Of a stretch of 64,000 bases of DNA, positions 23,263 through 33,791 are shown piece after piece (position 1 is the first letter of the stretch; each line of letters begins with the position of its first letter). The translations under genes were made by a program, and so were the position numbers. Source of the DNA: Silene latifolia (taxonomy: Eukaryota; Streptophyta; Magnoliopsida; Caryophyllales; Caryophyllaceae); the NCBI RefSeq assembly GCF_048544455.1, contig NC_133529.1, positions 60,644,271 to 60,708,270 on the forward strand, given 5' to 3'. The notes below the pieces were generated by a model, which was not told the DNA's origin, did no database searches, and saw only the letters and a program-made list of their open reading frames with translations.

Positions 23263-25019
23263 TGAAGAGTCAAGGACGAGAACACCTAAGAGGGGGAGGG
23301 GGTGAATTAGGTGTCCAATTAAAATTTTTAAGCTTGAATTAAGCTTCATTGAAATCTAGGACAATAGACTAAACTGATATGGACAATACTTTAAATGATA
23401 GAGGTGTTTATACTTAGAACTATTTGAGTTAGAAGTATATAAACACACGAATTCAGCTCAGTATATGTCATAGTAAAGTCGACTGTTGCACAGACCAGAA
23501 AAGTATGAATGAAAGAGTATTTTTTTTCAACTTAAAAATGAAGATATAAAGTGAATACGTTTTAAGTTGAATACTCTTAGGAATGAAAATCTTAAGTGAA
23601 TCCCTTTTAAGTTGAAAACTTGAGATACTTAATCGTTTTAAGTTCACAAGATTGAATCAATTAGCAGGTCTGAGACACAGTATTGAACACTGTGACACAG
23701 ACAGATTGCGAGATAAACAATATAAAAATAAGGAGAACAAACGTAAAAGTAAATGAACAAACAAGACGATGTTTTAAAAAATTGGTTCAGCCTCTACTCC
23801 GAGGCCTACGTCCAACCGTTATTTTATTACTTGTTTAGAAATTTACTCAAACAACTAAACCCCTTACAATGAAAATAACTCGCCAACCTACTCTGGTTGC
23901 ACTTGCTTGAACCTACTCTGCTTCAAGACTTTCACTTGCTCAAAGCTACTCTGCTTCAAGACTTAAGTTCTATCTCACAGGTTTACAGAGTCTTTGAATC
24001 TCAATCATTCCCTTAATGAACATGGAGATCACAATTAAGACCTAAACACGAGAATCATGGAACAAACTCAGATGTCACAGTGCAGTGAACTGATACATGG
24101 AGATTTACAGCTCTTTTGAAAAACGATTGAAGACTTTTAAAATAGAAAACAGTTTTGCAAATAAGTTGAAGAACAAGAGCTGATGTTTTGCAAAGTGTTT
24201 TAACAATTAATGATTAGAAAAGTCTTGAGAAATAAATGATACTAAGACTTGCTATTTATAGTAGAAGTAGTGGTCTTAAGGTGAATATTTTAAGATTAAT
24301 TAATCACACAATAAAATAACTAGCCTTATTTGATTGTAAGTGTTAGGTGTTGTGTGTGAGTGCAACAACCAAGTTGCTTTGCTTCTTATTTCAGTTTTAA
24401 AACTTCAACACATTTGACAAGTGACAACTTACCACAAATGGAAGAGTGCTTTAGTACTTAACTAAATCAACTTTCCATTTATGTAAAAGTAGATGCACAA
24501 CTTTAGAGGAGTCAACATGTGAGATTTGCAAATTGATTTTTCAGATTTGTTTTCAAACTATGATGATTCAAATGTTAAAGCTTTAAAAATATGAAAGTTG
24601 TAAAGGTTTTCACACTTAAACTTTTCGAATAAAAGTTCCTCCATACGGTAGTATCAGAAACCACAATGCAGTGCACTATTGCATGGTTTTGCAGCCACTT
24701 GACGTAAATGAGAATGTTACACTTACTCTAACATTTTTCGACTAATGCTAGGATCATATCATTGTCTTGACTTCTTGTTGACTTCATCTTGATCATGTTA
24801 AGCCGTCTTTGATAGTCCATTTGATTGCTTCAATCACCAAGCATTTGTATTACAACATTTGACTAAGGCTAAGGGATTTCTTGTCATAACTTCATCTTGA
24901 TCATTCTTGAACCATCTTTGGAAATTCATTGAGTGATTCAAATGCTAAACATTATAACTAAGAAGCAAACAATTAAATAACAATGAAACTTGGCATCATC
25001 AACCAAGTGTGTTCTAACA
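23263..25019 (-). repeat. 5' LTR of C
   Basis: It pairs with 7601-9317. It is about 40 bases longer because of a local duplication around 23567-23611 (TTAAGTTGAA...CTTTTAAGTTGAA). TATA-like box on the minus strand (CTATAAATAGC) at 24251-24264. Both copies end TTCTAACA. Confidence 0.92.
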
Positions 25020-25024
25020 CATAC

Positions 25025-25222
25025 CTTATCTTGCAAGAAAGAGAAGCAGCTAAAACTTATAGAGATTTACAGTGTGCCTGTGACAGCTTTCTTCTTCAGA
25101 AATCTAAGGCTACTAGTGTTAATCAAGGGGACAATAATTCTAAATACTTCCACAGCATACTGAAGAGTAGAAGTACAAAATCTAAAGTGTTTCGAATCAC
25201 TAATGTTCATGGTCATACCTAT
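25025..25222 (+). pseudogene. LINE ORF2, linker between endonuclease and reverse transcriptase
   Basis: The frame (LILQEREAAKTYRDLQ, FLLQKSKATSVNQGDNNSKYF, HSILKSRSTKSKVFRI) is the conserved pre-RT segment of plant LINEs (usual form FLxQKSRxxWLxxGDxNTxFFH). It is in phase with the endonuclease frame ending at 7600, and with the frame restarting at 27043 once S and one CCTAT copy are removed. Confidence 0.85.
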
Positions 25223-27037
25223 TGATGTGAACATTATTTGCGCACATTTAGTCCCCTAATTGAACCTATTTTGCATGCTTTTATAACATTTCATGACCAT
25301 TTTATCCGTCAAATGCTTTCAATTTTGCTTTCTTAGTGCATTTTATATGTTTTATAGGAAAGGAGATAATAAGGCGGAAATTCCCGTCTTTCGTGCATAT
25401 TTGGAAGCTTGTTGATGATATTTGATGGAATAAGTATGAAGAGGAGGCAAGAATGATGACCAAGGAATTATAAATAAAGAGTATATAGAGGCATCTTAGG
25501 CTAAAAAGCAAGGATGACGAGAAGGAAGTCAATGCAAGAAGATATGCTCGGAACCAAACCGAGAGTTGTTCCTTTGGCTCTAAAAGTATGCTAGATGAAA
25601 CGGCGTCGAAAAATCAAGCGGTCTAGGCTTTTGAATCACTCCAATAGGAGTCCGGATGAGGAAATGACGTCCGTTTTACAATCCGAGTTCAAGTAAGGCA
25701 TGATACAGCTGAACCCGCTCGGGACAAATTCAACCCGCTCGGGTTGAAGCTCAGGATGCTCGTTTTCAGCTCGGGACGAGCGTATTGCTGGACAGGAAGT
25801 TTTTCCTTGCTACGTGAACCATGATCCGCACATATTTCTTGAAAGACTAGCAAAAAGGAGACTCGTATCTTTTTTCGAGAGGAGCATTTCCCTACTCAAA
25901 CTTAGCAATGGTATTTACTAAAATACCCTTGCTTAACCTAATGATGCACTACTATATATACCCCATTTGTAATAATCAAACCATCAAGTTTTCATTAGAT
26001 TAAATCAATCCTTCTTTAGATTAGGTTAAGCCTTCATTAGGAGTAGATTAGAATAGATTACTCTTTAATCTTTCCACAAATCACACATTAATCTTTCCTT
26101 TAATTATTGTTCAAGTTTATTATTGAGTAATTCAAGTTTATTATTGGGTAATTAGAAGATCATTTGGGTTTATTGGGAGATTGACAACCTTCCATCAATC
26201 ATCAAGTACTTCTATTATTCTTTGCATTATTATTTTGGAATCTCCATAGGTATAATTCTCTTAATCCTTGTTTTAATTATTGTTAATCTTTCTTACTTGT
26301 TCATCATGTTTTGCCTTGTTAATATGATTGACAACCTTGTTAGCATGTTAAACTTGATAATGAGTGAGTAGTCTCTTAGCTAGGATTAATGGGTAATTAG
26401 GGAAACCAACATGAGGATTGATTCATGCTTAATCTAATATGTTCACATAATTAATTTGCTTGCTTGTTGTGATGTCAACCTATGCACATGTTATGTTTGA
26501 TGAAATGCTAAGCCTATGAATCCTTGCATTTACAACCATCTCTTATCTATTCAACTTGACTTGTAAGATATAAACCAACCCGACTCTAGTTAGACCATGC
26601 ATAGAAGTGATTAGGGGGAAAGTAAGTCGACTTGTAGGTGTTGTACAATCTAATCGATTCGGCTCCGGGACCCAACTTTTCCTAAGAACCGTAAGACATA
26701 CACCAACTCGGTTCCTTTACAACAATAATTGCTTGCTTATAATTGAGAACATGTTTGTATGATCAACTCCCATGAATCCCTTATGAACCCATGATATCAT
26801 AGCATTTTTTAGTCATTTGTTTACATTTCTTAATTTTGTTGCTTGTTTACTTTCCATTGCTTCTATTAGATTAGAATCATCAACCCATTACAATTGTGAC
26901 AAACCCAAGCATAACCATAATTATATTGAATAATTTGAGTACCACCGTCCCATGGATCGACCTCGACTTACCACTAACTAGTTGTTTGTCGAGAATATAA
27001 ATGTGTTTGATTGAGAGGCTCAACGACACTCTCATCA
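25223..27037 (+). mobile_element. Element S: solo LTR, Athila-like family, inside the LINE
   Basis: It reads TGATGTGAAC...CTCATCA and is flanked by perfect CCTAT copies (25218-25222, 27038-27042). The start resembles the U3 start of X and Y (TGATGTGACC...TTTAGTCCCC), so it belongs to a related family in plus orientation. It has CCCGCTCGGG-type palindromes at about 25707-25790 and a TATA-like box at 25952-25963. There is no internal region, so it arose by recombination between two LTRs. The LINE frame is intact across it after removal. Confidence 0.9.
25952..25963 (+). promoter_or_regulatory. TATA box of solo LTR S
   Basis: CTATATATACCC lies about 165 bases downstream of the CCCGCTCGGG palindromes, the same order as in the X and Y LTRs. 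Confidence 0.55.
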
Positions 27038-27042
27038 CCTAT

Positions 27043-29242
27043 ACTGAAGGTGATCAGATCCAAGCTGCATTCCTGGATTATTATGAGCATTTGCTTGGCT
27101 TTATTGGTAATACTACTCCTGTTAGTGCTCTTATTATTCAGATGGGAAAAGTGTGCACCAAGGAACACTAGGACATTTTATTTACTCCTGTTACTAAGAA
27201 TGAGGTATGAGATGCTATATTCTCTATTCCTAACCATAAGGCCCCTGGCCCAGATGGTTTTTCAAGTGCATTTTTCAAAGATAGTTGGTCCATTGTTGGT
27301 GAGGATGTATGTTCAGCTGTGCTTGATTTTTTTACCACTGGTAAACTTCTGCAACAGGTGAATCATACTTTTATCACCCTCTTCCCAAAATGTGAACTAC
27401 CTCAGAATGTTACTCAATATAGGCCTATAGCTTGCTGTAATGTTTTATATAAGGCCATCTCAAAGATTTTATGTTCTAGGCTCTCTGCTGTTCTTCCTAA
27501 CCTTATCAGCCCTAATCAAGGAGGGTTTGTTAAAGGCAGGACAATCATTAAGAACATTCTCATCTGCCAAGACCTAGTAAGACTGTATAATAGGAAATCT
27601 GTGTCTCCTAGGTGTCTTATGAAAATTGATTTGAAAAAAACGTATAACTCTGTTAATTGGGATTTCCTTGATCAAATGCTCCATACCTTAAACTTCCCTG
27701 CTTCTTTCATTGGCCTAGTAATGAGTTGTGTTAAGACAGCCTCCTACTCTTTAGTGCTTAATGGTGTGAACTTTGGGTATTTTCATGGTGCTAAAGGGTT
27801 AAGGCAGGGAGATCCCATTTTCCCTCTTCTTTTTCACAGTTACTATGGAGTATCTAAGCAGGATTATTGACCATGTTACTACCACAATGAAGTTCAAGTT
27901 TCACTCCTTGTGTGGGCAGCTTAGACTATCACACCTTTTATTTGCTTATGATTTATTGCTTTTCTCAAAGGGTGATACTACGTCTATTATGATTTAATTG
28001 AGAGCCTTTGCCACTTTCTCAGTAGCCACAGGACTGCAAATGAATGCTATGAAGTCCAATATATACTTTAATGGAGTCTCTAGTTCTGTAAAGGCTGACA
28101 TTCTTCTGGTTTCAGGCTTTCTTGAAGGGCATACTCCATTTAAATATTTGGGTGTTCCCATTGTCTCTGGCAGGCTCTCTATGAAGAATTGTGTTGTGCT
28201 CATTGATAACGTTACTGCTAGAATTAAAATTTTTGGTGCCAGGAAATTATCCTACAGTGGCAGGCTCATCCTTGTTAATTATGTGCTGACCACTTTGCAT
28301 AGCCACTGGGCCACTATTTTTGTGATTCTCAGAGGTGTCCTACGAAGGATTGATTCAATTTGTAGAAACTACCTGTGGGATGGCTCTACTGAATACCTAA
28401 GATCACCTCTAGTCATCTGGGAAAAGGTTTGTACCCCAAAGTGTGAAGGAGGACTTGGAATCAGGAATAGCTTCTATTGGAATGCAGCTGCCATTGGCAA
28501 GCTGGCTTGGTGGGTATATTCTAAACCAGACAGTCTTAGGGTGAAGTGGGTGAGCCATATTTACCTCAAAGGGCATGACTGGTCCACCTACTCACCTAAA
28601 CCAGATGTCTCCTGGAGTTGGAAGACAATCTGCAAGATCAAAGACACTTTTCTTATGGGTTATTCTGCTGGTCATTGGACTTATAATCTTGCTGGATATA
28701 CAATTTCAAGTGGATATCATTGGATCAGGCAACCACAACCACTAGTTACCTTGTATAATGCTATCTGGAACACCTGGTGTGTGCCTAAGCACACATTCAT
28801 CAACTGGCTGATTGCAAAAGAGGTCCTTCAACTAAAATCAAAGCTTTTCCTTTTGGGCATAAGTCATGATGATAAATGTTTGATCTGTGATAGTGCTGCT
28901 GAAACCCATTCTCATCTTTTTCAGTACTGCACCTACACTATGAAGATACTGGGCATGATCAGTGCCTTCCTGAACATCAGATTACCTACTCAGAATACTT
29001 TGATGTGGGTTCAAGCTAAGCCTTGGGCAAGATTGAAGAAAAAGGTAACCAATGCCTGGATTCAGGCCTTGTACTATTATATGTGGCGACAAAGGAATCA
29101 AGTTAGAATTGAAGGAATGCTCACACATTCTGATAGAGTATTCCATGAAATTAGATGTATTATGAAAACTCGTTCTTTTTTCTGGAATCAGTATGCAAAA
29201 ACGAGTAGAGAGAAAGCATGGCTCACCTCAATTAGCTCCTAA
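27043..29242 (+). pseudogene. LINE ORF2, reverse transcriptase and zinc-binding C-terminus
   Basis: RT text includes NHKAPGPDGFSS, YRPIACCNVLYKAISKIL, NQGGFVKGRTI, LMKIDLKKTYNSVNWDFL and GLRQGDPIFPLLF. The catalytic YADD/FADD box is FAYDLLLFSKG (about 27942-27974), so one catalytic Asp is lost. TAG (27169) and TGA (27208) stop the frame early, a frameshift lies near 27835, and a stop at about 27994 precedes a clean 414-codon frame. That frame carries the thumb and the zf-RVT region (WCVPKHTFINWLIAKEVL, CLICDSAAETHSHLF) that ends plant LINE ORF2. Confidence 0.9.
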
Positions 29243-29339
29243 TTGTAGTGATCCATGTCTCTAGATCGTACCTTTTGTTGGTTGTTTGTAATAGTTTGTA
29301 TTTGGTTTTAATGGAAGCTAACCTTTCACCAAAAAAAAA
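29243..29339 (+). other. LINE 3' untranslated region and poly(A) tail
   Basis: A short tail ends in nine A residues (29331-29339). Target-primed reverse transcription starts from such a tail. The duplicated target TAAGTGTCTT follows at 29343. Confidence 0.85.
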
Positions 29340-29342
29340 GAA

Positions 29343-29787
29343 TAAGTGTCTTCTCTTTTCTTCTTCTTTGCTATTTATAGTGGCCTTGCAACGGTTCTTT
29401 GAGGTTGTTTAAGGCTTTCCTGGTAAATAGGCCTCGTGCCCTATTTACCCGGGAGTAGTTAGTTGACATCAAAAGATGGCTGCCGTTATTTCTGCTGGGT
29501 TGACTGCATCAAAGTTGTTATGGGCTTTGTTGAATAAGTGTTCCGTGTAAATAGGAACCACTTTTGTGAACTTTAGATGTTGCCTGACGCGTTCTGGTTG
29601 TGCTTATCATGTGGCTTGTTGAGATATCCCTTCAGGCCTGGATTAATTGATGCCTGACCTGTCTTTCTCTCCTGGCTGGTGCCTACTCATCTGTTTGGAT
29701 ACCTTGTACCGAATGTATCCCATTTAGGCTTAGCTTGGACATTGCCTGATTCTTGTCTGATCAGGTAGGGTAAATTTGGGCCCAACA
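29343..29787 (-). repeat. 3' LTR of T, second part
   Basis: It continues the LTR after the LINE and matches 61970-62406 closely. A TATA-like box on the minus strand (CTATAAATAG) lies at 29371-29380. It ends GGGCCCAACA. Confidence 0.92.
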
Positions 29788-29802
29788 AATGCCCCTTATC
29801 TT
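29788..29802 (-). promoter_or_regulatory. Polypurine tract of T
   Basis: The minus strand reads AAGATAAGGGGCATT directly before the 3' LTR. From here to 30139 I see only untranslated sequence of T. Confidence 0.75.
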
Positions 29803-30836
29803 CTTATTCCCAGTGGATCTGGCCAGGGATAAGGAGATAAAAATTTGGACTAGGCAAAGAGTATAGGAATATTTTACCGGAAAAGAGTTTGAGTTCCTTT
29901 CAACTTCTATAACGGCTAGTACTCATAAATGAGGTAAGTTCATCAAACCCTAGGAGAGTCATGATTGGATTTGTCCACTTGTGTTACCCGTCAGGTGTTT
30001 GCGGCTATAAAATGCTTGATCAGTTTTATTTGCTTTTACATTCCTATTCTTCAACTCTGAAATTTCTTTCTCTTCTCTAATTCCTTTGTCAAATAAACTC
30101 TTCTTTGAGAAATCAATCTTCATATTTCAAATATAAAAAATGGTCGGAGGAAGGAGAAAGACTGCTGCATCAATGGCTGCTGCTGGGGCTGAACAGGCTC
30201 CGGTAGTGGTTGATGTTCCAGAAATTATTCCTGAAGATGAAGTTATGGAGATTTCCGCCCCTTCATAAATTCTGTCTATGACGTACAAGGGTGTCACTTT
30301 TCCCCTATAAAATCTTTGTCTGCTTCTTTCCCTGAGGCTAATCAACCGAAGTCCTCTTTTGAGCATTACTTGAAAGGTAAGGGTCTTCTACCTTCTGATG
30401 CTGAAGTTTTGGTTCCTGAGAATGGTCCAGTCAGGGCTAATTGGTGTAGTCCTGGCTGGTTTTGTATCATTGAGTGGGCGTTTAAAGGAGACTACAAGCT
30501 TCCATTTTCTCCGTTCATGGTTGAAGTTATCAGGGCCATCAAAGTCGCCCCTTTCCAGCTTATGCCAATGGTTTGAAAGATTGTTCATTCTGTTGAACAC
30601 CTATGTGCCAAGCATATATAACTTTGTAATTACTCTTGAAGATTTAAATAATGTTTACCATTTGAAAAGCAATACCACTGGGCGTTTAAATCTTCGAGTC
30701 AGGGCAAAGATGACTCATCTGATTACAAATTTTGATTCAGACGACGACAACGGTTGGGCTACAACCTATATGTTCATCAGGGCAGATTCTGTTGCCCCTG
30801 ACTTGGATTATCTTAATTATGCGGCTGTTGAAGGAG

Positions 30837-30923
30837 GTAAGTTATTTTTCCTGCATTCAATTCAGGTTATAATAGTATGTAGATTAAATTTTGAAGATAG
30901 ACTTACTTGTATTGTGTTTGTAG
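30837..30923 (+). other. Predicted intron 1 of the antisense ORF
   Basis: The donor GGAG|GTAAGT and acceptor TTTGTAG|TGG are strong plant consensus sites. Splicing joins ..AAVEG to VADWANNPDG in one frame. Confidence 0.65.
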
Positions 30924-31083
30924 TGGCTGATTGGGCTAATAACCCTGATGGCCTTACCCGATGAGGAGAGGGTGTGGCCTGCTTGCCTTGGGCAGGCGCT
31001 TATGCCTCATTTCAAGAAGGCTAAATTGAGTACATACAAGGCTGTTAGGGGTGCTAAGGCTTCAGGGGCCTCTTCATCAAGCA

Positions 31084-31148
31084 GTAAGTTTTTTGTCTTT
31101 TCTTTGGGAGTTTTATTGCCTGAACACATGTTAGTATTACTGATATAG
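31084..31148 (+). other. Predicted intron 2 of the antisense ORF
   Basis: Donor GCA|GTAAGT, acceptor GATATAG|AG. The join keeps the phase and gives ..SSSS-K-FRRVATRASAM. Confidence 0.65.
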
Positions 31149-31600
31149 AGTTTCGTCGTGTAGCTACCAGGGCTTCTGCCATGATTGCTAGTTTTGACCT
31201 GTCTCTAGTAAAGGCAGGCGTTTCTCAGATCACGGGGGAAAAATCTTGTTGCAGTGAGGCTACATGGAGTGATAACACTTTGCAAGTCCAAGCGCCTGCT
31301 CATCAGGCTCAATTGGTGTCTCCTCCTCTGGTTGTGGTTGATGTTGATGAGCCTAGTCAAGGTGAAAAGAGGAAAAGGTCGAATGAGGTCTCTGAGGGGG
31401 TCGGTGGTGCAAGTGAGGTTAGGGAGGTTAGAGCCAGGATTGCTGATGTTCAATTTGCTAAGGAGCAGATTCAGGCTCACTCTTTCTTAGTTGATGATCC
31501 ATACTATAAGTACCAAGCTGAGGAAATGTCTGCTCGGGCAGTGGCTGCCATGTATCGTTTCAGGGACCATGCTGCTAATCTGGTCTCCATCCTGTAAGAA

Positions 31601-31673
31601 GTAAGACTCTTTTCTTTTTGGTTTTGTTTTGGTTATGTATTTCTAGTTTACCTGATTTGTGTTTTGTTTGTAG
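31601..31673 (+). other. Predicted intron 3 of the antisense ORF
   Basis: Donor GAA|GTAAGA, acceptor TTTGTAG|AAT, phase 0. The codon two before the donor is TAA (31595-31597), a likely later mutation. Confidence 0.65.
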
Positions 31674-32294
31674 AATCTAAATGATATGCTGAGAGGTGCC
31701 TGTGAGCTGGAAGCCTCCAATGCTAAAAACGAGACCCTGGACTGGGAGGCGCAATGCCTGAAGAAGGATGCTGAATCCCTGAAGACGGATTTGGAAGTGC
31801 TGAAGACGGAGAATGAGTCTTTAAAGAAGGAAAATGAGGCAGGAAAAGCACGGTTGGTTGTGGAGACATCAAAGTTGGGTTCTGCTCAGAATGATGTGAA
31901 GTCTATCCAGGCCAAGCTTGTCACCGTCTAGGAAGAATTAAAAGCTGAGAAGCAGGCTATGCAGGATCAGCTGAAGGTAAATGAGAAGCTCGCTGCTGAA
32001 AGGGACGTGGTGTAGGGTAGATACAAGGATGCTGCCATGTATTTCTTTAGTAAGGGTCGTGTGGATGCCATGAAGGAGTCTGTTGAAGTCAGGCCATACT
32101 AGAATCCCGAGCAAGAGATGGCTGATCTTAATGCCACCTATCCTGAACTCTGCAAGTTGCATGCTAATGACGAGGTTGATTCTCCTCCGTCCAAGGAAAA
32201 AAGTGGTGAGCCTGATGAGGAAGAGGAAGATGAAGAGGAGGAGGAAGCAGCTGATGAGGGTATTAGTTCTGCTACTTCTTCCAAGGCAGGCTAA

Positions 32295-32790
32295 TAGCTT
32301 AGTTTTTATAGTAACATTTTTTGGCCTATCCAGGGGGGGGGGGGTGTTCCCTGGACAAACTATCTTTAAATTTGCTTTGTAGGCTGGTATTTTGTCCTAC
32401 CCAGGGGGTTGTTTCCTTGGCAAACTTTGAATTTCCTGTTTTTGCCTTGACCTACTTTGAAGGTGTTTTCTTGTTCCTTTGTGTGTCTTGATTTGATTAA
32501 GTGGTACCTGAAATGATGCAATTTGAACCATTTTGTTAAGGTAACGCCTGTCAGGAGGGCTTATGGCCCTCAATCCTTATTTAGGAAATCATGGCTTTTT
32601 GCCTGTCTGGAGGGCTTTTCTTGGGTAGGAGGGGTGGTTGCCAGTCACGGGGGCTTATGGCCCTCAGCCTGCCAGGAGGGCTTTAAGACAAGTGGTCTTG
32701 TCTTTTTCACCATCATACTTGTCTTTTCATACTGAGCTCAGTTTTTTTAGTGTATTTTTTTGGATGTGGCAAATGCCAAGTTTTGTGAAG
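32295..32790 (-). other. T untranslated spacer downstream of the antisense ORF
   Basis: T-rich spacer with a G run (32332-32343) and several variants of CCAGG(A/G)GG and GGAGGGCTTATGGCCCTCA (near 32555-32575 and 32648-32670). I see no coding frame. It ends at the TGAAG target of P (32786-32790). Confidence 0.5.
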
Positions 32791-33090
32791 TGTTTTGTGT
32801 GGATTTTGCGCAAGACGAAATCAGGTCAGGGTAGATTTGAGTAGGGTTAACTATCTCTATATGGTCCGTTAGTCAGGTCGTCAGGGTCAAATATAGGGCT
32901 ATAAATATAATAAAAATAACAACAATAAAACAAAGAGTTTTGTACGTGGAAAACCCTTGAATGGGAAAAAACCACGGGCACCAAGCCAGGAGAGGATTTC
33001 ACTATGTAATTGGGAGAGTAAAAGTATGATAATGACAATATTTGTAGTATTTCTCTAAGTATTGTGTGCGTAGGAGTATGCTTTGTCTTG

Positions 33091-33121
<31 letters not shown>

Positions 33122-33463
33122 CTCCAAAATGTTTCCCAAATGTTCCTTATATAAGCTTTAGCTGAACGGCTGCCTGATGCTGGAATTAATGCGGATTATT
33201 CTCCTTAATTGCCTGTAATAATTGACAATATTATTCCCTTAATTGCCGCATTTACTGCGAGATCTTCCCATTCAATGCTGCGTGTATATTCCTTTTATAA
33301 CGTGAATTCCTGGTCTGATATCGTCCTGATATTTTGACCGTTGTCCTCTCCATGGCCTGACAACTATCTTCATGTGTGTTGATAGCCTGACGTCCTGACA
33401 ACCTGATAGTCAGGTTAAGATGAGATACTGATCAGGGAGGTCTGCAGATTTCCAGGCCTAACA
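32791..33463 (-). mobile_element. Element P: solo LTR related to the T family, inside T
   Basis: It reads TGTTTTGTGTGG...AGGCCTAACA with a perfect TGAAG duplication (32786-32790, 33464-33468). It shares with the T LTR the block GTACGTGGAAAACCC and ACCACGGGCACCAAGCCAGG and the terminal ..CCTAACA/..CCCAACA, but is shorter and diverged, so it comes from a sister family. TATA-like box CTTATATAAGG on the minus strand (33146-33156). It separates the integrase of T from its antisense ORF. Confidence 0.88.
33091..33121 (+). repeat. TGA/GAT microsatellite in solo LTR P
   Basis: About ten perfect TGA units. Likely polymorphic in length. Confidence 0.95.
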
Positions 33464-33468
33464 TGAAG

Positions 33469-33791
33469 CATTTCTGAGATGCTGTTCAGGTTGGGTGAAG
33501 TGGCCCTCAATCCTGAATATTTGTTTAAGCCTGTGATTATAACGATCTAGATAAATTATAGAAAAAGGCGTAAAACAAGTTTTTAGGATTTAACATAATA
33601 TCTTGGTGGAATTTGTACTTGTATAAGAATATAACAGGCAGGTATTCAAGCAAAATGGCAGTTAGCAGGAAAGCATGTATTGATAGCATAAAAAGGTCAT
33701 ATGATTTTTTTCAGGGGTTTTCATATAAGACTTAGCCAGGTAAGAGACAAAGTTAATGGCCTTACCTGATTTGGGTCATAGGATTTTAAGT
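33469..33791 (-). other. T sequence between P and the integrase stop
   Basis: Untranslated 3' part of T just downstream of its pol frame in the element's sense. AT-rich, with CAGG-type motifs shared with the rest of T. No gene seen. Confidence 0.5.

Larger units (their letters stand above)
7601..25019 (-). mobile_element. Element C: Sirevirus-type Ty1/copia retrotransposon in the LINE, split by L1
   Basis: Two LTRs (7601-9317 and 23263-25019) bound gag, a coiled-coil and zinc-knuckle region, protease remnant, integrase, RT, RNase H and a degenerate env-position zone, all on the minus strand. The PBS matches initiator Met tRNA and the PPT is GGGGG-containing. Flanks are CACAC (7596-7600) and CATAC (25020-25024), a duplication with one mismatch. 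Removing C and one copy restores the LINE frame. The text around the start of the RT (HPLSNLTSNLNFGIKTRSS, FLSQIE, ELNQFERNEV) is typical of Sireviruses. Confidence 0.9.
5963..29339 (+). mobile_element. Plant L1-type LINE inserted in the 3' LTR of T; itself split by C and S
   Basis: Pieces are 5963-7600 (ORF1 tail and endonuclease), 25025-25222, and 27043-29339 (reverse transcriptase, zinc-binding end and a nine-A tail at 29331-29339). TAAGTGTCTT is duplicated on both sides (5953-5962, 29343-29352). The right flank reads GAATAAGTGTCTT against GAATAAGTAAGTGTCTT on the left, so the original duplication may have been 17 bases with a 4-base loss. The element is 5'-truncated, as ORF1 starts in mid-domain. 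Multiple stops show it is dead. Confidence 0.9.
30140..32294 (+). pseudogene. Antisense spliced ORF of T (putative gypsy-type transposon protein, PF04195-like)
   Basis: This gene runs on the plus strand, opposite to gag-pol of T. The start is MVGGRRKTAASM. Then come SSFEHYLKGKGLLPSDAE, PGWFCIIEWAFKGDYKLPFSPF and VAPFQLMPMV, which resemble the 'putative gypsy type transposon' domain, and a long Lys/Glu coiled coil (31686-31931) with an acidic tail. Introns fit consensus: 30837-30923 (GTAAGT..TAG), 31084-31148 (GTAAGT..TAG) and 31601-31673 (GTAAGA..TAG); phases of introns 2 and 3 agree with the flanking frames. Stops (near 30266, 30574, 31595, 31929) and frameshifts show decay. Extra antisense ORFs are known in Tat elements; their function is unknown. 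Confidence 0.75.

Noticed and set aside
31938-32382. Lys/Arg-rich and hydrophobic ORFs on both strands
   Set aside because: They are other frames of the acidic coiled-coil exon of the antisense gene.
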